NCBI RefSeq assembly: GCF_029407905.1
Contig: NC_073626.1
Span: 104,896,982-104,960,981, forward strand
Direction of reading: 5' to 3'
Length of the DNA stretch: 64,000 nucleotides
DNA from: Bubalus kerabau
Lineage: Eukaryota; Chordata; Mammalia; Artiodactyla; Bovidae
Made by a program: the position numbers and the translations under genes. Below are positions 10,405-20,700 of the stretch, piece after piece. The number at the start of each line of letters is the position of its first letter. Positions within the stretch are counted from its first letter, which is position 1. The notes below the pieces were generated by a model. It was given only the letters and a program-made list of their open reading frames with translations. It was not told the origin of the DNA and searched no databases.

Positions 10405-12427
10405 ACGGAATCAAGTACAGCACAGACTTCTCCGGTGTTCACTAAAAAGCCATCTAACCTTTTTATAGATCCCTAGATACCTGTAATCCACCAATTTCCA
10501 GCTTAGAGAAGAAAAAAAAAAAAGTATGAACGTTTAACTTCGAATCCTGGGAGGAGAACTCTTAGCTGGATAAATTTATTTTTCTTATCCATCAATGTTT
10601 TAGATTTATTTCCACTTTCCTGTTCTATTTGATGCCAACATGCATTCCTCTGCTGTGGTGCAGGTATGACTAAGTACTGTCTCGTTCCACTGAATCGAGC
10701 GTCATTTGTCTTGAGTTCTACAGGCTGACTGCATACATGACAGCACACGGGGACAGTAATTTGCACTGATCTGCCCCCACTGCTAGTCCTGCTGCTACAA
10801 ATAGCAATTGATTATTATGTTGTAGTGTTATTGACTGTCACTATGAACACAAGCTTTATTTCATTTTTAAAGTAACATGCTGCAGATTTGTTTAGTACAA
10901 AAGAAAAACAGGGAAATATTCATTTCTTAGAATTATTTGCAGTCACAAATGTAACTTTAAATCCTGGCCATGAAACATTTACTTTACTTTAAATCATAGT
11001 AAACAAAAACTTTTATTGTGGTATTTATTTTTATGTAATGCAAATAAATAGTTTCCAAAAGCCATAAGAAAATCAGTATAAAACTGAAATATTCTTCCTA
11101 TCCCCAGGTTCAGAAGAGATACACATAGAAAATGACTAGATACCTTTTCATCTTTCTTTTCCCCTCATCTGTCAAAGCTTTCTCTGTTTAAAAAAGAAAA
11201 GTTGGAATCCTATTTCATTCACATTTATTTCTTGACCTATTTTGTATTCTGAAGGTCTCAGTTCTTTCAGGATCCTGTAGTATCTCATCTTTTTACTCTT
11301 TTCCTCCACTCACTGACCAGAAAACGTTCTTGTGTTTAGAACTACAATTATACATATTTTTAGAGTCATTATCAATTAAAAGTGCATTGATGAAAGGTAA
11401 ATCTTAATTTATAAATGTGTGCCTAAACTGCAAATTTAACTCTCTCTTTTCTTTCAAGCACATTATTAGGTAGCAAAACCGACTTCTTTTATTATACTAG
11501 CAGTCATGAATCTTACATCTTGACTATACCAGCAAGTATAGTCTTTCCGTCTGAAACTAAAAATTTGACTTATAGGTAAAACAAAGTTTAGAAAACAAAA
11601 ATAATATCCAAGGTCCACAAAACCTCAAAGACCTATCTGTCTAATGCCTCGGTGCTCCCTGGAGAACAGTCCAGGGGCAAGTATAGGTCATGATGGAATG
11701 GGCCTGTGAGAATTTCAGCATTCCTGAGTGGAAAAACCAAGGGGTGGGTTCTTATAATTTGGGACAATAGAAGAGTTTTAGAGATCCCATCTTGCCATTT
11801 ACTTTGAATTCCTTTGGTACTTTCTGAAAAAAAAAAAAATTTATTTATTAAAAAATAAAAATCACATTATCTGATCAGCAGTAACTAGAAAGAAAGAAAG
11901 AATTCATTATCTTTATGAAAGATAATCTGTTTCCTGTCTGAACTCTACTGTTACTAGGATGGCTCAGTTATTTGTGGTTAGAAAATGATTTCACCTTCTA
12001 CTTTGAGATTCCTGATCATCCATAAATCTGCCCAATGCAATTTTAAAAGCATGATTGTGCTAAAATTGCTGTTATCTCTAGATAATTTTTTTCTCTGCAC
12101 TAACAAAGGAAGAAAAATATGTAGAGTAATTATAGAACAGAAACAGGGCCAGTCAATCCTATACTTTGGTTTAGATTTGGTTTAGATCTTAATATTTGTT
12201 CACAGGAAGGAGTACTCTAAACCTGTTTTGAAGTAGGAAGGTGTAAGCCATAAATGAGTAGTACAAATTGTTGTGTATTTTGGGTAAACAAAGGCTGTCA
12301 GATATTAGTAAACGAAATTTCCACCAGTATTTTAATAGTTAAAACTCATTGGTTGAAAGAAAGTGGATAGGTTTTTCAAGGCAGCCACTGAGACAACAGA
12401 AGTCTAGAATAGTTATCTTTCAAAAGT
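10405..12427. other. Unannotated AT-rich DNA
   Basis: No repeat recognised over about 2 kb. An 87-codon reverse frame (10503-10766) ends in a phenylalanine run encoded by an A tract and has no recognisable domain. There is a short (GAAA)n tract near 11889. Confidence 0.4.
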
Positions 12428-12449
12428 TATATATACATACATAAATATA

Positions 12450-12487
<38 letters not shown>
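12428..12487. repeat. (TA)n / TG-TA microsatellite
   Basis: A run of TA units with interruptions (ACATACATAAA and TGTGTG), then an uninterrupted (AT)n of about thirteen units near 12461-12487. Confidence 0.95.
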
Positions 12488-12488
<1 letters not shown>

Positions 12489-13557
12489 GCGTGAAAAGCA
12501 AATGACAGGTATTATTTGTTTCACAAGCATGATGTAATTCAAATTAATGCTAAACAGCTATGTATTTATCAATTAGCATTATTTTCCCATTTCTCTCTGA
12601 CTCCCTGTATTGTTGTAATTCCATCAAATAGTCATTTGCTTTTTTATGGTAATAATCCCTTCACATTCCTTCCTTTCATCTATATCCTTGTGTGCTATTT
12701 GTTGTTCTGCTAAATCCCTATTATAGAGGCCTATAGGTTCTAAGAGCTTGATGAATAATTGGAAATGTTTTATCCCTGAGCTTCAAAAAAGTGCTAGAAA
12801 TAATTATAAGCAAACATCTTCTGTAGTGTCCTGTATCAATCCAACTCCTGCTTTACGCTGTTTGTGCTTGAGATAGAGAAGGAAATAGGGAGATCTTGGT
12901 TACCAGCTCTTGCAGCATAAAAGGGACAGATGTTTCGGTTTCTATTGTTTTTTTCTTCTGTCTTCTCTGTTTTTTCTGGCAGCTTGGACTGTTCACTGCA
13001 ATACGTTCCACAATTAGTCAAGCCTGTAATTTCACAAGGTACAGTTAATTATTGATCAATCAAAATGAACTTCATAATCCTTTTGGCAACTTGTGCTGTA
13101 CTTGAACTTCTCTCATGCCCATAAAATAGCTTAATAGTCTACAGTATAATGAACATGAAGGATATGGACTAATGTTCAAAGAAGCAGGAAAATCCTACCT
13201 TTCTAATTCATGCCAATTCAGGATTATTCTTTACAACATACTACATTCTGCTAAGTTTTCTTCAGCAAATCAGCTAAAGATTCAAGCCTTCCCCCTTCCC
13301 ATCCTGACCCCAGATGGAGAGCTTTTGTATCTTCTCCAAGAATTTGATTCCATTTAAGAAATTTAATATTTGCATGCATATTTTCTATTCTTTAGTTTTT
13401 TTTTTTATAAATAAATCAGTGGAGTCAGATAATAAGCCATAGAGTTGCATTGTCAGTACCACAATGTACTGTTTTCTCTGAATGGGCAATTTACCTACAT
13501 AAAAATGAGGTACTTCATGTATCAAAGAATAATGACTCCCCTCCTTCTTGTGAAAAT
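12488..13557. other. Unannotated AT-rich DNA
   Basis: Several 60-65 codon frames but no recognised domain or repeat. Confidence 0.4.
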
Positions 13558-13570
13558 ACAGACTAAATGA

Positions 13571-14077
13571 CAAACCTAGACAGCATTTTAAATAGCAGAG
13601 ACATTAATTTGCCAACAAAGGTCCATCTAGTCAAAGCTATGATTTTTCCAGTAGATATGTATGAATGTGAGAGTTGGACCATAAAGAAAGCTGAACACTG
13701 AAGAATTCCTGCTTTTGAACTGTGGTGTTGGAGAAGACTCTTAAGAGTCCCTTGGACTGCAAGGAGATCAAAACCAATCAATCCTAAAGGAAATCATTTC
13801 TGAATATCCATTGGAAGGACTGATGCTGAAGCTGAAAAGCCAATACTTTGTCCATCTGATGCAAAGAGCTGACTCATTGGAAAAGACCCTGATGCTGGGA
13901 AAGACCGAAGGCAGGAGGAGAAGGGGATAACAGAGAACAAGATGGTTGGATGAAATCACTGATTCAATAGACATGAGTTTGAGCAAGCTCTGGGAGATGG
14001 TGGAGGACAGGAAAGCCTGGTGTGCTGCAATCCATGGGGTCACAAATAGTTGGAGACAACTGAGTGACTGAACAACA
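13571..14077 (+). mobile_element. 5'-truncated BovB LINE with 13-bp TSD
   Basis: Starts inside the region after the RT domain (CAAACCTAGACAGCATTTTA) and runs to the BovB 3' end (ACTGAGTGACTGAACAACAA) with no poly-A. Flanked by ACAGACTAAATGA at 13558-13570 and 14078-14090, a perfect duplication. The overlapping reverse frames are BovB shadows. Confidence 0.96.
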
Positions 14078-14164
14078 ACAGACTAAATGAGAAAAAGTCC
14101 CCAGCTGGATAGCTTATATGTGAGGTGTATGCAGAGAGATATTACAGTTGGTTTCTAGACACCT

Positions 14165-14255
14165 CTTCATTCAGAACTTATTGACAGCCTACTATGTGCC
14201 AAAGGTCTTGCTCTCAGGGACTCACAAAGAGTGAGATAGAGATTGGTATATGAGA
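14165..14255 (-). mobile_element. L2 LINE 3' end
   Basis: TTCATTCAGAACTTATTGAC followed by AGCCTACTATGTGCCA is the reverse of the L2 3' terminus. The similarity fades after the GGGACTCAC segment. Confidence 0.6.
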
Positions 14256-15076
14256 GTCTGAGAACCACCCATGGACCTATGAGGGTGCTGCTCCCCTCGA
14301 GACCCCTACTGGGACATGGTGGGTGCACAGCATCTCTCCTCACCACAGAACTTAAGTGCAATGCAGTCTCTTCCCTGGATCATCACAGATCAGCAACAGT
14401 TAATCTGCCAGTCTTCTTAGCTTTTCTCCTGGTTTGAAGATAATGATAGAGAGGAGCAGTGGGATGTCACCACTTCCTTTGTGGCTTCTCTCTAAGCTGC
14501 ACTTTAGATCCATCCTTGGGAGGCTTTACATGCTTGAATCCCAGTCTTTCTCAAGGTCACTAAACAGCCCAGTACCTCAATCAGGAGAGTTCTAGTGTAT
14601 CTTAATCTTGGCATCATGATCAGCTTTCAGAGACCTGAGAGAAGACAAATTGCCTCTCTCAAACAGTCTATGACAAAACCTGTTTGACCTCATCCCAAGA
14701 TGACTGACAGGCTCCTAGAGATAACCTTTATGTGCTGATAGGGGGCGTTTGCTCCCATCAAGAAAATCAGGTTGTAGTTTCAATGTCCAACCTGAAACAT
14801 TTTTACTATGAGCTAAGGAAACCGAAATTTTAAGGTGTTTTTCAAGACTCCCTACCTGATTGCATGCTTGTGGCTTTGTATATTTGTAAGATCCTCCCCA
14901 CCCCCACAAATTGTATGTTTCAGGCACCACAAAACGTAGATCTGACTCTCCTTCCAATACTAGAGTTTTAGAGTTTTTCATCTGAAATTATATCACCCAT
15001 TAAAACACCAGCATTCCAGTCTACAGCAAGCTCCCAACTCCAGCCCAACTCTTTACCATGTCCCCCCTCCATCCTA
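14256..15076. other. Unannotated DNA
   Basis: Slightly less AT-rich than the surroundings, with no recognised gene or repeat. The 88-codon reverse frame at 14715-14981 has no recognisable domain. Confidence 0.35.
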
Positions 15077-15295
15077 TCAGATCAGTTGCTCTGCTCAGTC
15101 ATGTCTGATTCTTTGCAACCCCATGAACTGCAGCATGCCGTGCTTTCCTGTCTATCACCAATTCCTGGGGCTTGCTCAAACTCATCCATCAAGCTGGTGA
15201 TGCCATCCAAACATCTCAACCTCTGTCGTCCCCTTCTCCTCCTGCCTTCAAACTTTGCCAGCACAGGGACATTGCCAATGGGTCAGTTCTTCTCA

Positions 15296-15502
15296 TCAGG
15301 TGGCCAAATATTGCAACTTCAGTATCAGTCCTTTCAATGAATATTCGGGACTGATTTCATTTAGGACTGACTGGTTTGATCTCCTTTCAGTCCAAAGGAC
15401 TCTCAAGAGTCTTCTCCAACACCACAGTTCCAAAGCAACAATTCTTTGGTGTTCAGCCTTCTTTACGGTCCAACGCTCACATCCATACATGACAACATAC
15501 AA
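15296..15502 (-). pseudogene. BovB post-RT C-terminal fragment
   Basis: A 68-codon frame carrying the BovB C-terminal motifs YGCERWTVKKAEHQR and WCWRRLLRVLWTERRSNQS, followed by EISPEYSLKGLILKLQY. This is the region after the RT fingers, palm and thumb. It is isolated from the RT frame by stops and is not translated as a functional protein. It belongs to the 15077-20338 element. Confidence 0.85.
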
Positions 15503-15885
15503 AGCTATGGAAAAACCATAGCTTTGATTACATGGGTTTTGTCAGTAAAGTTAATGTCTCTGCTTTTTAATATGCTGTCTAGGTTTGTCATGGCTTTTCT
15601 TCCAAGGAGTAAGCGTCTTAATTTCTTGGCTGCAGTCACCATCTGCAGTGATTTTGGAGCCCAAGAAAATAAAATCTGTCACTGTTTCCACTGTTTCCCC
15701 AATATTTGCCATGAAGTGATGGGACGGGATGCCATGAACTTCGTTTTTGGAATGTATAGTTTTAAGCCAGTTTTTTTGTTTTTTTTTTTTCCACCCTCTT
15801 TCACTTTCATCAAGAGGCTCTTTAGCTGCTCTTTGCTTTCTGCCATAAGGTTGGTGTCATTTGCATATCTGAGGTTATTGATATT

Positions 15886-16381
15886 TCACCCGGCAATTTT
15901 GATTACAGCTTGTGTTTCATCCCAGCCTGGCATTTTGCATGATGTACTTTGCATATAAGTTAAATAAGAGGGTGACAATATACAGCCTTGATGTACTCCT
16001 TTCCCAATTTGGAACCAGTCTGTTGTTCCATTTCCAATTCTAACTGCTGCTTCTTGACCTGCATATAGATTTCTCAGGAGGCAGATGAAGTGGTGTGGTA
16101 TTCCCATCTCTTTAAGAATTATCCCATTTGTTGTGATCCACATAATCAAAGACCTTAGTGTAGACAATGAAGCAGAAGTAGATGTTTTTCTGGAATTCTC
16201 TTGCTTTTTCTAATATCCAACAGATGTTGGCAATTTGGTCTCTGGTTCCTCTGCCTTTTCGAAATCTAGTTTGAACATCTAGAAATTCTTGGTTCATGTA
16301 TTGTTGAAGCCTAGCTTGGAGAATTTTGAGCATTACTTTCTTGTGTGAGAGATGAGAGCAATTGTGGGGTAGGTTGAACAT
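15886..16381 (-). pseudogene. BovB reverse-transcriptase fragments
   Basis: Two overlapping minus frames make up the core RT region. The upstream piece (16381-16112) reads MLKILQARLQQYMNQEFLD, then RTRFRKGRGTRDQIANI and motif A as FIVYTKVFD, where BovB normally has FIDYTKAFD. The downstream piece (16167-15886) has ICLLRNLYAGQEAAVRIGNG and the motif-B-like VHQGCILSP. A frameshift separates them. The catalytic aspartate of motif A is valine. Motif C, further on at 15856-15867, encodes YAND. The enzyme would copy BovB RNA at the target site, but this copy cannot. Confidence 0.87.
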
Positions 16382-16879
16382 TCTTTGACATTGCTATTCT
16401 TTGAGGTTGGAATGAAAACTGACCTTTTCCAGTCCTGTGGCCACTGATGAATTTTTCAAGTTTACTGGCATATTGAGTTCATCACTTTCATAGCATCATC
16501 TTTTAGGATTGGAAATAGCTCAACTGGAATTCCATCACCTACACTATCTTTGTTCATTGTGATGCTTCCTAAGGCCCACTTGACTTCACATTCCAGGATG
16601 TCTGGCTCTAAGGCGAGTGATCACACCATCTTGGTTATCTGGGTGGTTAAGATCTTTTTTGTATAGTTCTGTGTATTCTTACTACCTCTTCTTAATATCG
16701 TCTGCTTCTGTTAGGTCCATACCATTTCTGTTCTTTTTGTGCCCATCTTTGCATGAAATGTTCCCTTGGGATCCCTAATTTTTTTTTGAAGATATCTCTA
16801 GTCTTTCCCATTAGGGCATTTCCTCTATTTATTTGCATTGATCACTTAGAAAGACTTTCTTCTCTCTCCCTGTTGTTCT

Positions 16880-17181
16880 TCAGAACTCTGCATTCAGATG
16901 GATATATCTTTCCTTTTCTCCTTTGCCTTTCACTTCTCTTCTTTTCTCAGCTATTTGTAAGGACTCCTCAGACAACCATTTTGCCTTTTTGCATTTCTTT
17001 TTCTTGGGGATAGTCTTGATCCATGCCTCCTGTACAATGTCATGAACCTCCATCCATAGTTCTTCAGGCACTCTATCAGATCTAATACCATGAGTATATT
17101 TCTCACTTCCACTGTATAATCGTAAGGGATTTGAATTAGGTCATACCTCAATGGTCTAGTGGTTTTCCCTACTTTCTTCAA
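16880..17181 (-). pseudogene. BovB linker region between endonuclease and RT
   Basis: Two overlapping minus frames (17181-16951 and 17071-16880) encode the basic linker of the BovB polyprotein, with VGKTTRPLRYDLIQIPYDYT, PEELWMEVHDIVQEAW and KTIPKKKKCKKAKWLSEE. A frameshift near 17020-17050 moves the reading between them. Confidence 0.8.
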
Positions 17182-17415
17182 TTTAAGCCTGAATTCAGCA
17201 ATAAGAAGTTCATAATCTGAGCCACAGTCAGCTCTTGGTCTTGTTTTTGCTGACTGTATAGAGCTTCTCCATCTTTGGCTGTAAAGAATATAATCAATCT
17301 GATTTCGGTGTTGACCATCTGGTGATATCCATGTGTCTTCTTGTGTTGTTGGAAGAGAGTGTTTGCTATGACCAGTGAATTCTCTTGGCAGAACTCTATT
17401 AGCTTTTGTCCTGCT

Positions 17416-17841
17416 TCATTCTATACTCCAAGGCCAAATTTGCCTGTTACTCCAGGTATTTCTTGACTTCATACTTTTGCATTCCAGCCCCCTATAATGA
17501 AAAGAACATCTCTTTGGGGGTGTTAGTTCTAGAAGATCTTGTAGGTATTCATAGAACCGTTCAACTTCAGCTTCTTCAGCATTACTGGTTGGGGCATAGA
17601 CTTGGATTACTGTGATACTGAATGGTTTGCCTTGGAAACAAACAGAGATTATTATGTCATTTTTGACATTACATCCAAGTACTGCATTTTGGACTCTTTT
17701 GTTGACTATGATGGCTGCTCCATTTCTTCTAAGGGATTCTTGCCCACAGTAATGGAGATAATGGTCATCTGAGTTAAATTCACCCATTCCAGTCCATTTT
17801 AGTTCACTGATTCCTAAAATGTCGATGTTCACTCTTGCCAC
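17416..17841 (-). pseudogene. BovB endonuclease-like (EEP family) N-terminal fragment
   Basis: A 141-codon frame starting MARVNIDILGISELKWTGMG, the N-terminal part of the apurinic-type endonuclease that nicks the target in RTE retrotransposons. The SELKW glutamate is kept. VYAPTSNAEEAEVERFYEYL follows. After LLELTPPK a run of five C residues (near 17517) shifts the frame, so the expected IGDWNAK-type motif is read out of frame, and in the other frame it reads GGWNAK. The product would be inactive. Confidence 0.85.
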
Positions 17842-18478
17842 CTCCTGTTTGAACCACTTCCAATTTGCCTTAATTCATGGACCTAACATTCCAGGTTCCT
17901 ATGCAATATTTCTCTTTACAGCATTGGACTTTACTGCCATCACCAGTCACATCCACAACTGGGTGTTGTTTTTGCTTTGGCTCCATCTCTTCATTCTTTT
18001 TGGAGTTAGTTCTTCACTGATCTCCAGTAGCATATTGAGTACCTACTGACCTGGAGATTTCATCTTTCAGTGGCCTATCTTTTTGCCTTTTCATACTGCT
18101 CATGAGGTTCTCAAGGCAAGAATGCTGAAGTGGTTTGCCATTCCCTTCCCCAGTGGACCAGGTTTTGTAGAACTCTCCACCATGACCCGCCTGTCTTGGG
18201 TGGCCCTATAATGCATAGCTCCTGAGTTAGACAATGCTGTGGTCCATGTGATCAGATTGGTTAGTTTTCTGTGATTGTGGTTTTCAGTCTGTCTGCCCTC
18301 TGATGGAGAAGGATAAGAGGCTTATGGAAGCTTCCTGATGGGAGAGACTGACTGAAGGGGAAACTGGGTCTTCTTCTGATGGGCAGGGACATGCTCAGTA
18401 AATCTTTAATCCAATTTTCTATTGATGGGTGGGGCTGTGTTCCCTCCCTCTTATTTACCTGCAGCCAAACTATGGTGG

Positions 18479-19663
18479 GAAAGGAGAAGTCAAGGCTGTA
18501 TATTGTCACCCTGTATGTGCAGAGTACATTATGAGAAATGCTGGGCTGGATGAAGCACAATCTGGAATCAAGATTGCTAGAAGAAATATCAATAACTTCA
18601 GATATGCAGATGACACCACCCTTATGGCAGAAACTGAAGAACTAAAGAGCCTCTTGATGAAAGTGAAAGAGAGTGAAAAAGTTAGCTTGAAACTCAACAT
18701 TCAGAAAACTAAGATTACGGCATTTGGTCCCATCACTTCATCGCAAATAGATGCGGAAACAGTGAAAACAGTCACAGACTTTATTTTTGGGGACTCCAAA
18801 ATCACTGCAGATGGTGACTGCAGCCATGAAATTAAAAGACGCTTGCTTCTTGGAAGAAAAATTATGACTAACCTGCTGCTGCTGCTAAGTCACTTTAGTC
18901 GTGTCCGACTCTGTGTGACCCCATTGACGGCAGCCCACCAGGCTCCCCCGTCCCTGGGATTCTCCAGGCAAGAACACTGGAGTGGGTTGCCATTTCCTTC
19001 TCCAATGCATCAAAGTGAAAAGTGAAAGTGAAGTCGTTCAGTCGTGTCCAACCCTCAGGGACCCCATGGACTGCAGCCTTCCAGGCTACTCCATTCATGG
19101 GATTTTCCAGGCAGGAGTACTGGAGTGGGGTGCCATTGCCTTCTCTGATGACTAACCTAGACAGCATATTAAAAAGCAGAGACATTACTTTGCCAACAAA
19201 CTTCAGTCTAGTCAAGGCTATGGTTTTTCCAATAGTCTTGTATGGATGCGAGAGTTGGACTATAAAGAAGGCTGAGCACTGATGAATTGATGCTTTTGAA
19301 CTGTGGTGTTGGAGAAGACTCTTGAGAGTCCCTTGGACTACAAGGAGATCCAGCCAGTCCATCCTGGTGGAAATCAGTCCTGAATATTCATTGGAAGGAC
19401 TGATGTTGAAGCTGAAGCTCCAATACTTTGGTCACCTGATTCGAAGAACTGACTCATTGGAAAAGACCCTGATGCTGGGAAAGATTGAATGTGGGAAGAG
19501 AAGGGGATAACAGAGGATCAGATGGTTGGATGGCATCACCAACTCAATGGACATGGGTTTGAATAAACTCCGGAAGTTGGTGATAGATAAGGAAGTTGTC
19601 ATGCTGCAGTTCATGGGGTCACAAAGAGTCAGACACAACTGAGGGACTGAACTGAACTTATCT
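18479..19663 (+). mobile_element. 5'-truncated BovB LINE nested in the minus-strand BovB
   Basis: Begins inside the RT at motif B (GTCAAGGCTGTATATTGTCA), keeps an intact YADD motif at 18603-18614, is interrupted by a BOV-A2 at 18875-19147, resumes with CTAGACAGCATATTAAAAAG and ends in the normal 3' terminus (GGGACTGAACTGAACTTATC). Twelve-base TSDs with one mismatch flank it (18467-18478 and 19664-19675). It is inserted in the 5' UTR of the older BovB, in opposite orientation. Confidence 0.93.
18875..19147 (-). mobile_element. BOV-A2 SINE nested in BovB, perfect TSD
   Basis: Minus-strand BOV-A2 dimer with its (GCT)n tail at the left. Identical ATGACTAACCT at 18864-18874 and 19148-19158. BovB sequence is collinear across the insertion. 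This is the youngest layer of the three-level nest. Confidence 0.97.
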
Positions 19664-20181
19664 AAACAATGGTGGAGGTAATGAAGATAATAGCGACCTC
19701 CTTCAAAAGGTCCCATGCATGTACTGCTACACTCAGTACCTCCAACCCTGCAGCAGGCCACCACCAACCCACAACTCTGCTGGAGACTCCTGGACACTCA
19801 CAAGCAAGTCTGGCTCAGTCTCTTTCGGGTTCACTGCTCCTTTCTCCTGGGTTCTGATGTGCACAAAGTACTGTTTGTGCCCTCCAAGAATCTGTTTCCC
19901 CAGTCCTGTGTAAATTCTGGCAGCTCTATGGTGGGGTTAATGGCAACCTCCTCCAAGAGGGTTTATTCCATACCCAGGTCTGCTGCACCCAGAGCCCCTG
20001 CCCCTGCAGCAGGCCACTGCTCATCTGTACCTCTGCAGGAGACACTGAAACACAGTTCTGGCTCAGTCTCTGTCGGGTCCTGGGTCCTGGTGCTCACAAG
20101 GTTTATTTGAGCCCTCTAAGCATCTCTGATGGGTATGGGGTTTGATTCTAAACACAATTTCGCCCCTCCTACCAACTTACT

Positions 20182-20340
20182 GGGGCTTCTCCTTTGTCCT
20201 TGGATGTGGGGTATCTCCTCCCAGCTGTTCCAGCGCTGTGCAGCTACCACTCCAGCCCCTACCATCTTGGTGGGCTTCTCTACCCTTGGACTTGGGATAT
20301 CTCCTCACAGTTGCTCCAGTGCCATGCAGCCGCCACCCCA
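20182..20340 (-). repeat. Two tandem units at the BovB 5' end
   Basis: Two related units offset by 90 bp start with GGGCTTCTC at 20182 and 20272. Each then holds a CTTGGAYNTGGGNTATCTCC-type segment and a TGTGCAGCTACCAC or CATGCAGCCGCCAC segment. On the element's own strand these are tandem repeats at its 5' terminus, possibly promoter-like units. Confidence 0.75.
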
Positions 20341-20473
20341 TTAAAATTAACAAAAACAGATAACACAATTTTTATCAGAGAACAGGATGTTATTTTGGGG
20401 AAGAATTGCATTTCCCTCCAACTTGTTCCACATAATACTTGTCCTTTCACAATGAAAACTTGTTGCTCTAATG

Positions 20474-20692
20474 CAGGGGTTTACAGACTTTTTCTGCAAA
20501 GGACCAGATACCAAATGTTTTAGACTCTGCTGGCCAGATGGTCTCTGCTGAGACTATTCATCTCTGCCAGTGCAATGGGAGAGCAGCCATAGATAAGACT
20601 TAAACAAGTGAGTGTGGTTGAGTTTCAATAAAACTTTATTTACACAACAAGCTGCCAGATTTGGCTCAGGATCTTTAGTATGCCGAGCGCTG
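20474..20692. mobile_element. hAT-like non-autonomous DNA transposon
   Basis: Starts CAGGGGTTTACAGACTTTTT, followed by CAAAGGACCAGATACCAAAT, then CAATAAAACTTTATTTACAC and GCCAGATTTGGCTCAGG, and ends near GCGCTG. This is the familiar mammalian 'cagggg tcggcaaact ... ctttatttacaaaaac ... ggatttggccc' element. Flanking CTCTAATG (20466-20473) and CTTTAAAG (20693-20700) match at 6 of 8 positions, fitting an 8-bp hAT TSD. I do not assign the exact family name. Confidence 0.8.
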
Positions 20693-20700
20693 CTTTAAAG

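Larger units (their letters stand above)
15077..20338 (-). mobile_element. Near full-length BovB (RTE) LINE, split by a nested BovB
   Basis: Read on the minus strand from 20338, it holds a GC-richer 5' UTR (20338-19676 and 18466 to about 18060), an endonuclease-like region (about 17841-17400), a linker, a reverse-transcriptase region (about 16400-15800) and the BovB 3' tail ending at 15077. The nested insertion at 18479-19663 is bracketed by AAACTATGGTGG (18467-18478) and AAACAATGGTGG (19664-19675). Removing the insert and one repeat restores the 5' UTR order I recall for BovB (...AGGTAATGAAGATAATAGCG on the plus strand). The host element is then about 4.1 kb. It is coding-dead: many stops, a shifted frame in the endonuclease, and RT motif A and C aspartates altered (FIVYTKVFD; YAND at 15856-15867). 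No certain outer TSD. Confidence 0.9.

Noticed and set aside
10503..10766. 87-codon reverse frame with several cysteines
   Set aside because: No recognised zinc-binding spacing or family, and the C-terminal phenylalanines come from an A tract.
15446..15958. 170-codon forward frame as a gene
   Set aside because: It is the antisense reading of the minus-strand BovB.
18429..19025. 198-codon forward frame as a gene
   Set aside because: It is BovB RT sequence running into the inserted BOV-A2.
19669..20368. Cluster of overlapping frames as a possible small gene with a GC-richer promoter
   Set aside because: The sequence fits the antisense of the BovB 5' UTR. Continuity with 18466 after removing the nested insert supports that.
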